A stretch of 6,588 nucleotides of DNA, taken from CAYFUR01 sp964346275 (GTDB lineage: Bacteria > Sumerlaeota > Sumerlaeia > SLMS01). Below are positions 1 to 5,467 of this stretch, in pieces. Under the pieces are notes generated by a model that saw only the letters and a program-made list of their open reading frames with translations, was not told where the DNA came from and searched no databases. Every line of letters begins with the position of its first letter. Within the stretch, counting starts at the first letter, position 1. The translations under genes were made by a program, and so were the position numbers. The stretch is taken from positions 1 to 6,588 of the forward strand of contig CAYFUR010000147.1 in the NCBI GenBank assembly GCA_964346275.1. The letters are read 5' to 3'.

Positions 1-2
1 CC

Positions 3-56
3 CTTTGCGACGCCACCATTCCCGATTTCGAGCAGGTCTGGGAAATCCTGAATTAG
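3..56 (+). CDS. Possible 3' end of an upstream gene (partial)
   Basis: The third forward frame is open from the window edge to a TAG at 54-56 and encodes 17 residues, LCDATIPDFEQVWEILN. The mix of acidic, aromatic and aliphatic residues looks like an ordinary protein C-terminus, whereas the other two forward frames give arginine/histidine-rich or proline-rich peptides. The family cannot be named from so short a piece. The call rests on peptide character alone; it could be chance, and the real gene might lie on the other strand or end before the window. Confidence 0.3.
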   Translation, partial: LCDATIPDFEQVWEILN

Positions 57-288
57 CAAGTTGACAAACTTATCGATGGCTTTCACGAGAACTTATAAGC
101 AAAGAGTGGTTTCCCGTGCACCTCATTAAGTAATTACTTCGAAAGATTTAATGGAAAGCACCACCCTTTGCACTTCCGGACAAACACAGGAAAAACCGAA
201 TTTCTATTACCTTTGGACTTGACGCCAAGGTTCTTTCCCGTTTTCCTTCTACCAACGTCTCCATATCTATAGAAAAGCAGCTAAGGAC
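57..288. other. Intergenic region upstream of the secreted-protein pair
   Basis: This stretch is clearly less GC-rich than the right part of the window; bases 61-120 have 25 G or C out of 60. It holds an imperfect inverted repeat at 99-171, listed separately. No convincing sigma-70 promoter is visible: a TTGACA at 61-66 has no -10 box at normal spacing. The promoter of the gene starting at 289 should lie here but cannot be placed. The two small open frames here (76-129 and 151-222) have no ribosome binding site and are not called as genes. Confidence 0.5.
99..171. repeat. Imperfect inverted repeat with a central 12-base palindrome
   Basis: The left arm GCAAAGAGTGGT (99-110) and the right arm ACCACCCTTTGC (160-171) match as reverse complements at 11 of 12 positions. 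Near the middle lies a perfect 12-base palindrome, AAGTAATTACTT, at 128-139. Short further pairing is possible next to the arms. The layout could be a large stem-loop in a transcript, a binding site, or the relic of a small palindromic repeat element. No T-run follows, so it is not an ordinary intrinsic terminator. Only the sequence symmetry is observed; the role is unknown. Confidence 0.4.
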
Positions 289-948
289 ATGGCTTACTCG
301 CGCAAGCCCCTCTTGTTCCTGTTGTGTGGACTGCTATTCTTCGGAACGGCGGTGCGCGCTTCGGAACAGGTCTATAAGTTCGACGAGCTAGACACCTTGG
401 ATACGTGGCAAGCTTGGACGAATGATGGGAATCTTCAGAATGGATGGCAGATCGAAAACGGGGTTCTTAGGCAAACTGCTGTTAATGACGACTCCTCGCA
501 GTTCGGTGACCGTCTTTTGATACGTCAGACCGATGGGCCTCTCATCTCCCCTGAAAATGAATTGCATATTTCTTTAGATATTTTGCTATGCGATTATGAA
601 GGGGGGGAACTCAGGCAAGGGATCGTTCTTTTTCCGGACATAGAGACTCCCGAGAATCGGGGAGCGATCTACATCATTCAGGAATACCATGAGAAGGAGA
701 ACTACGCTGGTATCCGAGTCGTGTGCGATGATTGGATGAGTCCACTTCATCCATATGAGCCAGAAATCGGCAAGTGGCACCGTCTCATCATCCATCTTTC
801 TGAAGTTGATGAAAACAGCGTTGAAATATCAGCAGGGTTTGTTCAAGTCTCCACTCAAACCACAGACTGGATAGCAAATGTTGTTGTTGATAAGCCAATC
901 GCCCGCCAACGCAACACCTTTGGTTTACTGAAAGGAAGAAACCCATGA
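289..948 (+). CDS. Secreted protein with a probable LamG/DUF1080-like jelly-roll fold
   Basis: The protein has 219 residues and begins with a classic Sec signal peptide: RK at 5-6, a hydrophobic core at about 7-20, and a probable cleavage site after VRA (residue 24). It should be exported to the periplasm, outer envelope or medium. The mature part opens with YKFDELDTLDTWQAW and then GWQIENGVLRQ, the pattern seen at the start of laminin-G/concanavalin-like and DUF1080-type beta sandwiches; alternating strands follow, with KWHRLIIHL at about 162-170 matching a typical central strand. No catalytic residues can be named, so carbohydrate binding is only an inference from the fold. The protein stops at NTFGLLKGRNP, where such domains normally continue into one more strand, so it may be slightly short. 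The start is the only good one for the signal peptide; its ribosome site is weak, since AAGGA at 283-287 lies too close to the ATG. Its TGA overlaps the next gene's ATG. Confidence 0.8.
   Translation: MAYSRKPLLFLLCGLLFFGTAVRASEQVYKFDELDTLDTWQAWTNDGNLQNGWQIENGVLRQTAVNDDSSQFGDRLLIRQTDGPLISPENELHISLDILLCDYEGGELRQGIVLFPDIETPENRGAIYIIQEYHEKENYAGIRVVCDDWMSPLHPYEPEIGKWHRLIIHLSEVDENSVEISAGFVQVSTQTTDWIANVVVDKPIARQRNTFGLLKGRNP
932..938 (+). promoter_or_regulatory. Ribosome binding site for the second secreted protein
   Basis: AAGGAAG lies inside the end of the preceding gene, with AGGA at 933-936 placed 8 bases before the ATG at 945. Together with the ATGA overlap at 945-948 this fixes the start of the downstream gene and suggests the two are translated together from one mRNA. 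Confidence 0.6.
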
Positions 949-1892
949 AATTGTGTTGCAAAAACAGGCTGTTAATAGCCTCGCTCTTCATCTGCCTGCT
1001 ACTAATCCAAACCCCCAGAATCTGTGCAAAGAAGCCTGCATATTCAGGAGAATCAATTCCATTCAATACAGTCAAATCTCAGGTAGACCGGCTTATTTCG
1101 ATCCAGCCAGACAAAGCGGAGGATGAGGAGTTTCTGATTGCAAGCCATGTCGCCGATAGGGCCATGGAAAAGGCGACCGAGAAGGCGCGGGATCAATACC
1201 CCGGCATCGTTGCAAGCACCCGAGACCCCGAGGTCTATCAAAAGGCCCTCGATGAGCGCATCATTCATCAGATAACGGAAGAGAACCTGGAATGGATGCG
1301 CGCCCAGAACAAAGCCGCTCGGATCCTGCATCAATACGACAATTACGAAGAAGCGAAAAAGGCTGCGGACCAGCAAATGAATTCCGAGATGCATCCGGCC
1401 CTGGTGGGAAAGGACGGAACACTCAGAGAAACGTTTGCAAGAAAACTCTGGATCGATCGAGGCTCTCCGGAGATGCCGGAAACCCGCGAGGAAGCAAAAA
1501 AGCACGAGGAAAACCGTCTCGCTGATATACTCGTGCGCTATAAGGCGGCAATGGAACGGATCGAAAAGAAGAATCTCATGGAAGATGCGGAACTGAAAGC
1601 CGAGGCCCGGGGACTCCTGTCCGACGTGGAGGGTAGCGACCCAACAGAACAGGAAGTCGAAGAAGCCTTAAAGAAACTTCTCCTCGAGCGTGAAATGAAC
1701 GCCTGGGGCCTGGAGCAGTTGGAGAAAGTCGAGAACATTCCGGAAGAAATCCAGGACGGCTGGAATCGGGTATTGGAACACCGGCGGAAGTACAATGATC
1801 TGGAGCAACACAAAAGTATTCTGAGCCGCAATGCCTTCAACTTCGCGGACGTCCTCGAACTGGCGGAAAATCCATCGCCGCAATCCGAGTAA
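945..1892 (+). CDS. Exported, charged, alpha-helical protein of unknown function
   Basis: The product has 315 residues. It starts with a signal peptide: lysines at 2 and 6, hydrophobic core at about 9-21, likely cleavage after ICA (residue 28). Cys27 does not sit in a proper lipobox, so a lipoprotein is unlikely. The mature chain is rich in Glu, Lys, Ala and Arg with few glycines or prolines and should be mostly helical, with coiled-coil-like stretches at about 60-145, 180-225 and 234-295. I do not recognise the family and see no enzyme motif. Its helical, charged make-up would suit a periplasmic scaffold, chaperone-like or binding protein, but this is a guess. It overlaps the jelly-roll gene by four bases, so the two exported proteins are probably co-expressed and may act together. 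A hairpin terminator follows. Confidence 0.85.
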   Translation: MKLCCKNRLLIASLFICLLLIQTPRICAKKPAYSGESIPFNTVKSQVDRLISIQPDKAEDEEFLIASHVADRAMEKATEKARDQYPGIVASTRDPEVYQKALDERIIHQITEENLEWMRAQNKAARILHQYDNYEEAKKAADQQMNSEMHPALVGKDGTLRETFARKLWIDRGSPEMPETREEAKKHEENRLADILVRYKAAMERIEKKNLMEDAELKAEARGLLSDVEGSDPTEQEVEEALKKLLLEREMNAWGLEQLEKVENIPEEIQDGWNRVLEHRRKYNDLEQHKSILSRNAFNFADVLELAENPSPQSE

Positions 1893-1912
1893 CCTTCGCC
1901 AAGACACGGAAT

Positions 1913-1948
1913 GAAAAGCGGGGCGTCCATCCGGGCGCCCTCTTTTCT
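1913..1948. terminator. Probable bidirectional intrinsic terminator
   Basis: GGGCGTCC (1921-1928) pairs with GGGCGCCC (1933-1940) over eight positions, one of them a T-G wobble, around an ATCC tetraloop. The GC stem is flanked by GAAAAG (1913-1918) and CTTTTC (1942-1947), which are themselves complementary. Plus-strand transcripts therefore end in a short U-rich run, and minus-strand transcripts meet the equivalent run on their side. The position between two convergent genes (stops at 1892 and 2005) fits a terminator shared by both. The U-tracts are short and interrupted, which lowers certainty, especially for the minus direction. Confidence 0.7.
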
Positions 1949-1954
1949 CCATTC

Positions 1955-1985
1955 ATGATGAGGAGGAGGATGATGACGATGATTC
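1955..1985. repeat. Purine-rich GAT/GAG trinucleotide run
   Basis: An imperfect trinucleotide repeat of ATG, AGG, GAT and GAC units fills this stretch between the terminator and the end of the minus-strand ABC gene. On the minus strand one frame reads as nine consecutive serine codons (1982-1956) followed by TGA at 1955-1953. Such a run can change length by slippage. Whether it is ever translated is unknown. Confidence 0.5.
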
Positions 1986-2004
1986 TTTCCTGACGCCTTT
2001 GAAC

Positions 2005-3258
2005 CTATTCCCCTTCTCGATCAAACACCCCGATGGATTGCAGCCGCCCGGTTTCCCTTTTGTGGGCGACCCGGCGGCGGTCGTCGTAGAATGACAGCGC
2101 ATAAAGCCGCAGATGCAAATCGTAAGTCACCGTGATGTCGCGGGGATCGCCGAGCATCACGCTCCCCAGATAACGCCCCGGCGCCAGGTGGTGGTCCTCG
2201 ATGAGCGCTTCCACCGTATAGACGCCGGGCTCGACGTCTTCCAGCAGCCCACCGCTCCCCGACCACGCCGCGCGCAGCGCGTCCATGGTGCCCAGGGCGA
2301 AGCTCACCTCCAGCTTCTCCACTTCCTCGCGCACCTCGATTTCCGTGCGCAGCAGCACCTTCTCGCGCATGTGAAAGGTTCTCCGCTCCCCGCCCTTTTC
2401 GTCGAGAAACTGCACGCGCCGCAGCCGCGCCTTCTTCGCCGCAAAGCGCCCCACGGGCAGCGCCGCCGCGCTCCGCGCGTTCATGTCCACCTCCTGGGAA
2501 TCCGTCGTGTCGTCGCCGCCGTGGAGGCTTTCATAGAATTTCGGCAGGATATCGTCCGCCTCGCCGAAGGCCACCACCTTCCCCTTGTCGAGCCAGAGCA
2601 CCTTGTCGGCGATGGTTTCGATATGCTCGAGCATGTGCGAGACGAAGAGGATCGTTTTGCCGCGCTGGCGCAGTTCCTCGATCTTGCGCACGCATTTCAT
2701 CTGGAACGCCGTGTCGCCGACCGCCAGGATTTCGTCGAGCAGCAGAATGTCCGCGTCCACGTGGGCCGCGATGGCAAAGCCCAGGCGCACGCGCATGCCC
2801 GAGGAGTAACGCTTCACCGGCGTGTGGATAAACTGGTCGAGCTGGCAGAAGTCGAGAATCGGCTGGAGCCGTTCGAGGATTTCATCGCGGGAGAACCCCA
2901 GGATCGAGCATTGGAGGAAGATGTTTTCCATGCCGGTGAATTCCAGCTCGAACCCGGCGCCCAGTTCGAGCAGCGCGGCGATGCGCCCGCTGGCCGTGAG
3001 CGATCCGCTGCTGGGCTCGGTGATGCCGGAAATCAGCTTGAGCAGCGTGCTTTTCCCCGACCCGTTGGACCCCACAATGGCCAGGCTGCGCCCCGGTTCC
3101 AGCTCGAAGGACACATCGTCCAGCGCCACCAGCGGCACGCGCTCGCCCGGCACGAAGAGGTTCTTCACCACCATTTCCTTCAGCGACGTGGACTGGTGCT
3201 TGTGGATGACGTATTCCTTGCGCAGTCCCTGGGCGCTGATGATCGGTGCGCCGGTCAT
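2005..3258 (-). CDS. Wzt-like ABC transporter ATPase for polysaccharide (O-antigen/teichoic-type) export
   Basis: This 417-residue protein has an N-terminal nucleotide-binding domain (about 6-245) and a C-terminal beta-sandwich domain (about 275-412). Visible motifs are Walker A GSNGSGKST (63-71), the segment ELGAGFELEFTGMENI (98-113) typical of the polysaccharide-exporter subfamily, signature YSSGMRVRLGFA (151-162), Walker B ILLLDE (171-176), AVGD (179-182) and switch histidine H208. All catalytic residues look intact. Length and layout match Wzt of O-antigen export, whose extra C-terminal domain binds the finished glycan; the ATPase would sit on the inner face of the cytoplasmic membrane with a Wzm/TagG-type permease. 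No such permease is in the window. The start overlaps the end of rsmA by ATGA and has a strong Shine-Dalgarno site. The substrate is unknown. The +1 frame runs past the stop into a polyserine tail (see findings). Confidence 0.92.
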   Translation of the reverse strand: MTGAPIISAQGLRKEYVIHKHQSTSLKEMVVKNLFVPGERVPLVALDDVSFELEPGRSLAIVGSNGSGKSTLLKLISGITEPSSGSLTASGRIAALLELGAGFELEFTGMENIFLQCSILGFSRDEILERLQPILDFCQLDQFIHTPVKRYSSGMRVRLGFAIAAHVDADILLLDEILAVGDTAFQMKCVRKIEELRQRGKTILFVSHMLEHIETIADKVLWLDKGKVVAFGEADDILPKFYESLHGGDDTTDSQEVDMNARSAAALPVGRFAAKKARLRRVQFLDEKGGERRTFHMREKVLLRTEIEVREEVEKLEVSFALGTMDALRAAWSGSGGLLEDVEPGVYTVEALIEDHHLAPGRYLGSVMLGDPRDITVTYDLHLRLYALSFYDDRRRVAHKRETGRLQSIGVFDREGE

Positions 3259-4124
3259 AGCCCGTCCTCCCCCGCCAGGACGCGGGCAATCGCCAGCGCT
3301 TCGTCTATCTCCAGCGTTTCCGGCCGCCGCCGCGCCTCCACGCCCGCCCGGCGCAGCACGCGCTCGGCCTCTTCCCGGTCAGGCGCCAGCCCGCCCATGC
3401 GCAGCGCATTCCCCAGCGTTTTCCGCCGGTACTGGAAGATGCGGTCCACCAGCGTATAGACGCGCCCGCGTTCCTCCTCCGTGCGATAGAGCGGCCCGTC
3501 CAGCGGCTCCAGCACCAGCACGGCGCTTTTCACCTTGGGCGGCGGCAGGAACGCGCCGGGCTCCAGCGTCATCGCCGTTCGCGCGCGATAGCGCAGGGCG
3601 ATCTTATAGGTCAGCGCCCCGGCGGAGCGATTGGCCGGGCCGGCGGCGACGCGATCCGCGACTTCCCTCTGCACCATGAAGACCAGCCGCTGAAACGTGA
3701 GCGGCGAATCCACAAAGCGAAAAAGGACTTCGCTCGTAATCTGGTAAGGCAGATTCCCCACGCCGCAGACGGGGCCGTCGTGGCTTTCGACGATCTTTTC
3801 GAGCGAGACTTTCAGAAAATCCTCGTAAACAAAACGAATCGAGCCATAGGAGCTGGCCAGGTATTCGTGCCATTCCTCGAAGGTGCGGTCCATCTCCACG
3901 GCGCACACCTGCCCGGCCCGCGCGCTCAGCTCCACCGTCAAATTGCCCAGCCCCGCGCCGACCTCGATGGCCAGGTGGCGATTCGTCAGCCCGGCCAGCT
4001 CGGCAATCTGGGCGCACGCCTCCTGGCTGCGGAGGAAATGCTGGCTCTTCTTTTTGCTGAGCCAGATGCCCTGGCGTTTGAGCAGTTCGGAGATCGGGGG
4101 AAAGGTTTGCGGCTCGGGATTCAT
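3255..4124 (-). CDS. rsmA: 16S rRNA dimethyladenosine transferase RsmA/KsgA
   Basis: The 289-residue product is a KsgA-family enzyme. The family transfers four methyl groups from S-adenosylmethionine to two adjacent adenines in the 3' terminal hairpin of 16S rRNA during small-subunit maturation. Motifs in order: KKKSQHFL (24-31, usually GQNFL), SAM loop EVGAGLGNLT (54-63), acidic ribose-binding E77 in AVEMD, EDFL with D102, catalytic NLPY (124-127), VFMVQREVADRV (148-159), FLPPPKVKSAV (192-202) and RRKTLGNAL (233-241) in the C-terminal helical domain. Length is normal. The start is well fixed: an in-frame TAA lies at 4175-4173 with no other ATG, GTG or TTG in between, although the ribosome site is weak. 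The gene lies 93 bases downstream of the membrane-protein gene on the same strand and overlaps the ABC ATPase gene, an unusual partner for rsmA. Confidence 0.95.
   Translation of the reverse strand: MNPEPQTFPPISELLKRQGIWLSKKKSQHFLRSQEACAQIAELAGLTNRHLAIEVGAGLGNLTVELSARAGQVCAVEMDRTFEEWHEYLASSYGSIRFVYEDFLKVSLEKIVESHDGPVCGVGNLPYQITSEVLFRFVDSPLTFQRLVFMVQREVADRVAAGPANRSAGALTYKIALRYRARTAMTLEPGAFLPPPKVKSAVLVLEPLDGPLYRTEEERGRVYTLVDRIFQYRRKTLGNALRMGGLAPDREEAERVLRRAGVEARRRPETLEIDEALAIARVLAGEDGL
3265..3270 (-). promoter_or_regulatory. Ribosome binding site of the ABC ATPase gene
   Basis: The minus strand reads GGAGGA here, six bases before the ATG at 3258, and inside the last codons of rsmA. With the ATGA overlap at 3258-3255 it supports the chosen start and suggests coupled or re-initiating translation. 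Confidence 0.7.
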
Positions 4125-4217
4125 GCGGCGGATGTGGCCTTCGCTTGTTGGAATTGCCTGGGGCGGATTCCATTATCGGCCCACCGGCCTGCACCGCAAG
4201 CTCAAGACTCGCCGACT
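4125..4217. other. Short gap between membrane-protein gene and rsmA
   Basis: These 93 bases separate two genes on the minus strand. No terminator hairpin with a U-run and no clear promoter is visible, which is compatible with a shared transcript. The in-frame TAA at 4175-4173 rules out an earlier rsmA start. Confidence 0.5.
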
Positions 4218-5282
4218 CTACAGATCGCCGTCCCGCGCCCTGCCGAGAAAGAACGCCGCCGTCACGCCGAAGAGCAGAAAGATGCAATCCATCACGCCGA
4301 TACTCGCGAGGAAGTAATCCGGCACGGTAATCATGTCTTCCGAGTAGCCGACTTCCTCCAGCGTCATCTCCACCCATTCTTCGTAATCGGGCTGTTCGCG
4401 ATAGACGCGCTCGAGATAGGGCTCCTGGATTTCCCGGAATTCCTCAAGCTCCGAACTGGGGATTTCCCATTCATTTTCCGCCCAGGAATAGCCTCGTTCC
4501 CACATGAACAGGCGGAGGTCGCCGTTGCTTTCCACTTCGACAAAGGCGTTCGCGTCATCCATGACATCGTGGTAAACTTCCGGCGGCATAAAGGCCTGGG
4601 TGAGAGTCTCGCCGATTGCAGCCTCTTCCAGCCAGTCGTCCAGGCAAACGTAGATTCCAAGATAGCGCCCGCCCGCCATCCCGGTCACGGCCAGAAGGGC
4701 GCAAATCACTCCCATGAGGAATCCCCGCCCCCGCAGGGAATTCGCCGTATAGCCGACGCCCGCGCCGAGCGCGGCCGCCACGAGACCAAATTCCCAGCCC
4801 GTGACGATCATCAGAAGGGCCCAGACGAGCGCCCCGGCCAGTGCCACGCCCGCGGACGCCAGAATCGCCAGCGGCGGCAGATTCTCCGCCGGCGGAGGCA
4901 GATCGCTGGGATCGAAGTCGAAATGCGATATTTCCCGGGTGGAGGCTTCCGGGAGCTCGGAGAAGGCGCGGGGCGGTCCGGTGTGATAGCCGGGCGTATC
5001 CACCTGGGCGGGCGGCGTTGTCTGCGATGGGCGCGAAGGCCGCTCCGCTCCCGGAGGCAAAAGATCTGAAACCGACATCTGGCGGTAATTCGGGCTGCCC
5101 GGCGGAGGAGGTGGAGGCGGATCATGGGGAAGCTCCGGCGCGCCATCCGGCGCCGCGGGCGTCTCCGGCGCGGAGCTTTGTCGAGGAGAAAACATAAATC
5201 CGCCGGAAGTACGCTCCGGACTGGGCGGCTCTCCATCCTGTTCCTGCGAAGGCTCGTCTTCGTGGCTGCGATTCGGATCCAT
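4218..5282 (-). CDS. Proline-rich multi-pass membrane protein of unknown function
   Basis: The 354-residue product has three parts. Residues 1-135 are low-complexity and probably disordered, rich in Pro, Ser, Glu and Asp, with seven prolines in a row at 55-61. Residues 138-161, 164-180 and 187-211 are three close hydrophobic helices rich in Gly and Ala. Residues 212-322 form an acidic, Tyr/Trp-containing soluble domain, followed by a fourth hydrophobic helix at 323-347 and a short basic then acidic tail ending RARDGDL. By the positive-inside tendency (RGRG at 184-187, GRAR at 347-350) the termini may be cytoplasmic and the acidic domain exported, but this is tentative. I do not recognise the family. 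The annotated ATG has a GGAG 11 bases upstream; a later start at Met30 (5195) is possible. It is the first of three minus-strand genes ahead of rsmA and may share their transcript. Confidence 0.8.
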   Translation of the reverse strand: MDPNRSHEDEPSQEQDGEPPSPERTSGGFMFSPRQSSAPETPAAPDGAPELPHDPPPPPPPGSPNYRQMSVSDLLPPGAERPSRPSQTTPPAQVDTPGYHTGPPRAFSELPEASTREISHFDFDPSDLPPPAENLPPLAILASAGVALAGALVWALLMIVTGWEFGLVAAALGAGVGYTANSLRGRGFLMGVICALLAVTGMAGGRYLGIYVCLDDWLEEAAIGETLTQAFMPPEVYHDVMDDANAFVEVESNGDLRLFMWERGYSWAENEWEIPSSELEEFREIQEPYLERVYREQPDYEEWVEMTLEEVGYSEDMITVPDYFLASIGVMDCIFLLFGVTAAFFLGRARDGDL

Positions 5283-5329
5283 CTCCGGCGCGGCTCCGTG
5301 GAGGATCGGTTGTCTGGAAAGCTTGGGCT

Positions 5330-5344
5330 TTCATTTGAAATGAA
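5330..5344. promoter_or_regulatory. Palindrome, possible operator
   Basis: TTCATTTGAAATGAA is a perfect inverted repeat with 7-base arms around one central base. Its AT-rich symmetry in an otherwise GC-rich divergent promoter region is what a dimeric repressor or activator site looks like. No regulator gene is present in the window, so assignment as an operator is inference. Confidence 0.35.
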
Positions 5345-5454
5345 CCTCGGCAAGCGCAACCTGTTTTTATCGTGAAACCCCGGGAACGATTCTGCAAACA
5401 ACTCCTCGACTCCACTCACTGTAGTATTCCATGATGTGCATGAGATTAATGACT

Positions 5455-5459
5455 GGAGG
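5455..5459 (+). promoter_or_regulatory. Ribosome binding site of the aldo/keto reductase gene
   Basis: GGAGG stands eight bases before the ATG at 5468, close to ideal spacing, and decides this start. The same stretch lies in the loop between TGCATGA (5437-5443) and TCATGCA (5466-5472), the latter including the start codon. Confidence 0.7.
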
Positions 5460-5467
5460 CCATCTTC

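Larger units (their letters stand above)
1893..2004. other. Convergent intergenic region
   Basis: This is the meeting point of the plus-strand secreted pair and the minus-strand ABC gene. It contains the hairpin terminator at 1913-1948 and the purine-rich trinucleotide run at 1955-1985, and no gene with a ribosome site. A 12-codon ATG-rich frame at 1955-1993 is only the repeat itself. Confidence 0.6.
5283..5467. promoter_or_regulatory. Divergent intergenic region
   Basis: This 185-base region separates the minus-strand membrane-protein gene from the plus-strand reductase gene and should hold promoters for both. A TAGTAT at 5422-5427 could be a -10 box for the reductase, but nothing resembling a -35 box lies 17 bases upstream, so it is not called as a promoter. 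A palindrome at 5330-5344 and a short inverted repeat around the reductase start are noted separately. Confidence 0.5.

Noticed and set aside
61..99. TTGACA at 61-66 with TATAAG at 94-99 as a promoter
   Set aside because: The spacing is 27 bases, far from the usual 16-18, and no other -10 box fits.
151..222. Small 23-codon open frame upstream of the secreted pair (also one of 17 codons at 76-129)
   Set aside because: No ribosome binding site and no recognisable peptide features; frames of this length are expected by chance.
1955..1993. ATG-rich 12-codon plus-strand frame
   Set aside because: It is only the trinucleotide repeat read in one frame and has no independent evidence of being a gene.
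2113..3459. 448-codon plus-strand open frame
   Set aside because: It lies antisense to the clearly recognised ABC ATPase and rsmA genes, and its product is His/Arg/Gln-rich with no domain; it is a high-GC shadow.
4178..4189. GGCC-CACC-GGCC mini-hairpin between the membrane-protein gene and rsmA
   Set aside because: The stem is only four pairs with no U-run, so it is too weak to call a terminator.
3780..5069. 429-codon plus-strand open frame
   Set aside because: It is antisense to rsmA and the membrane-protein gene, is His/Arg-rich, has no ribosome site and matches no family.
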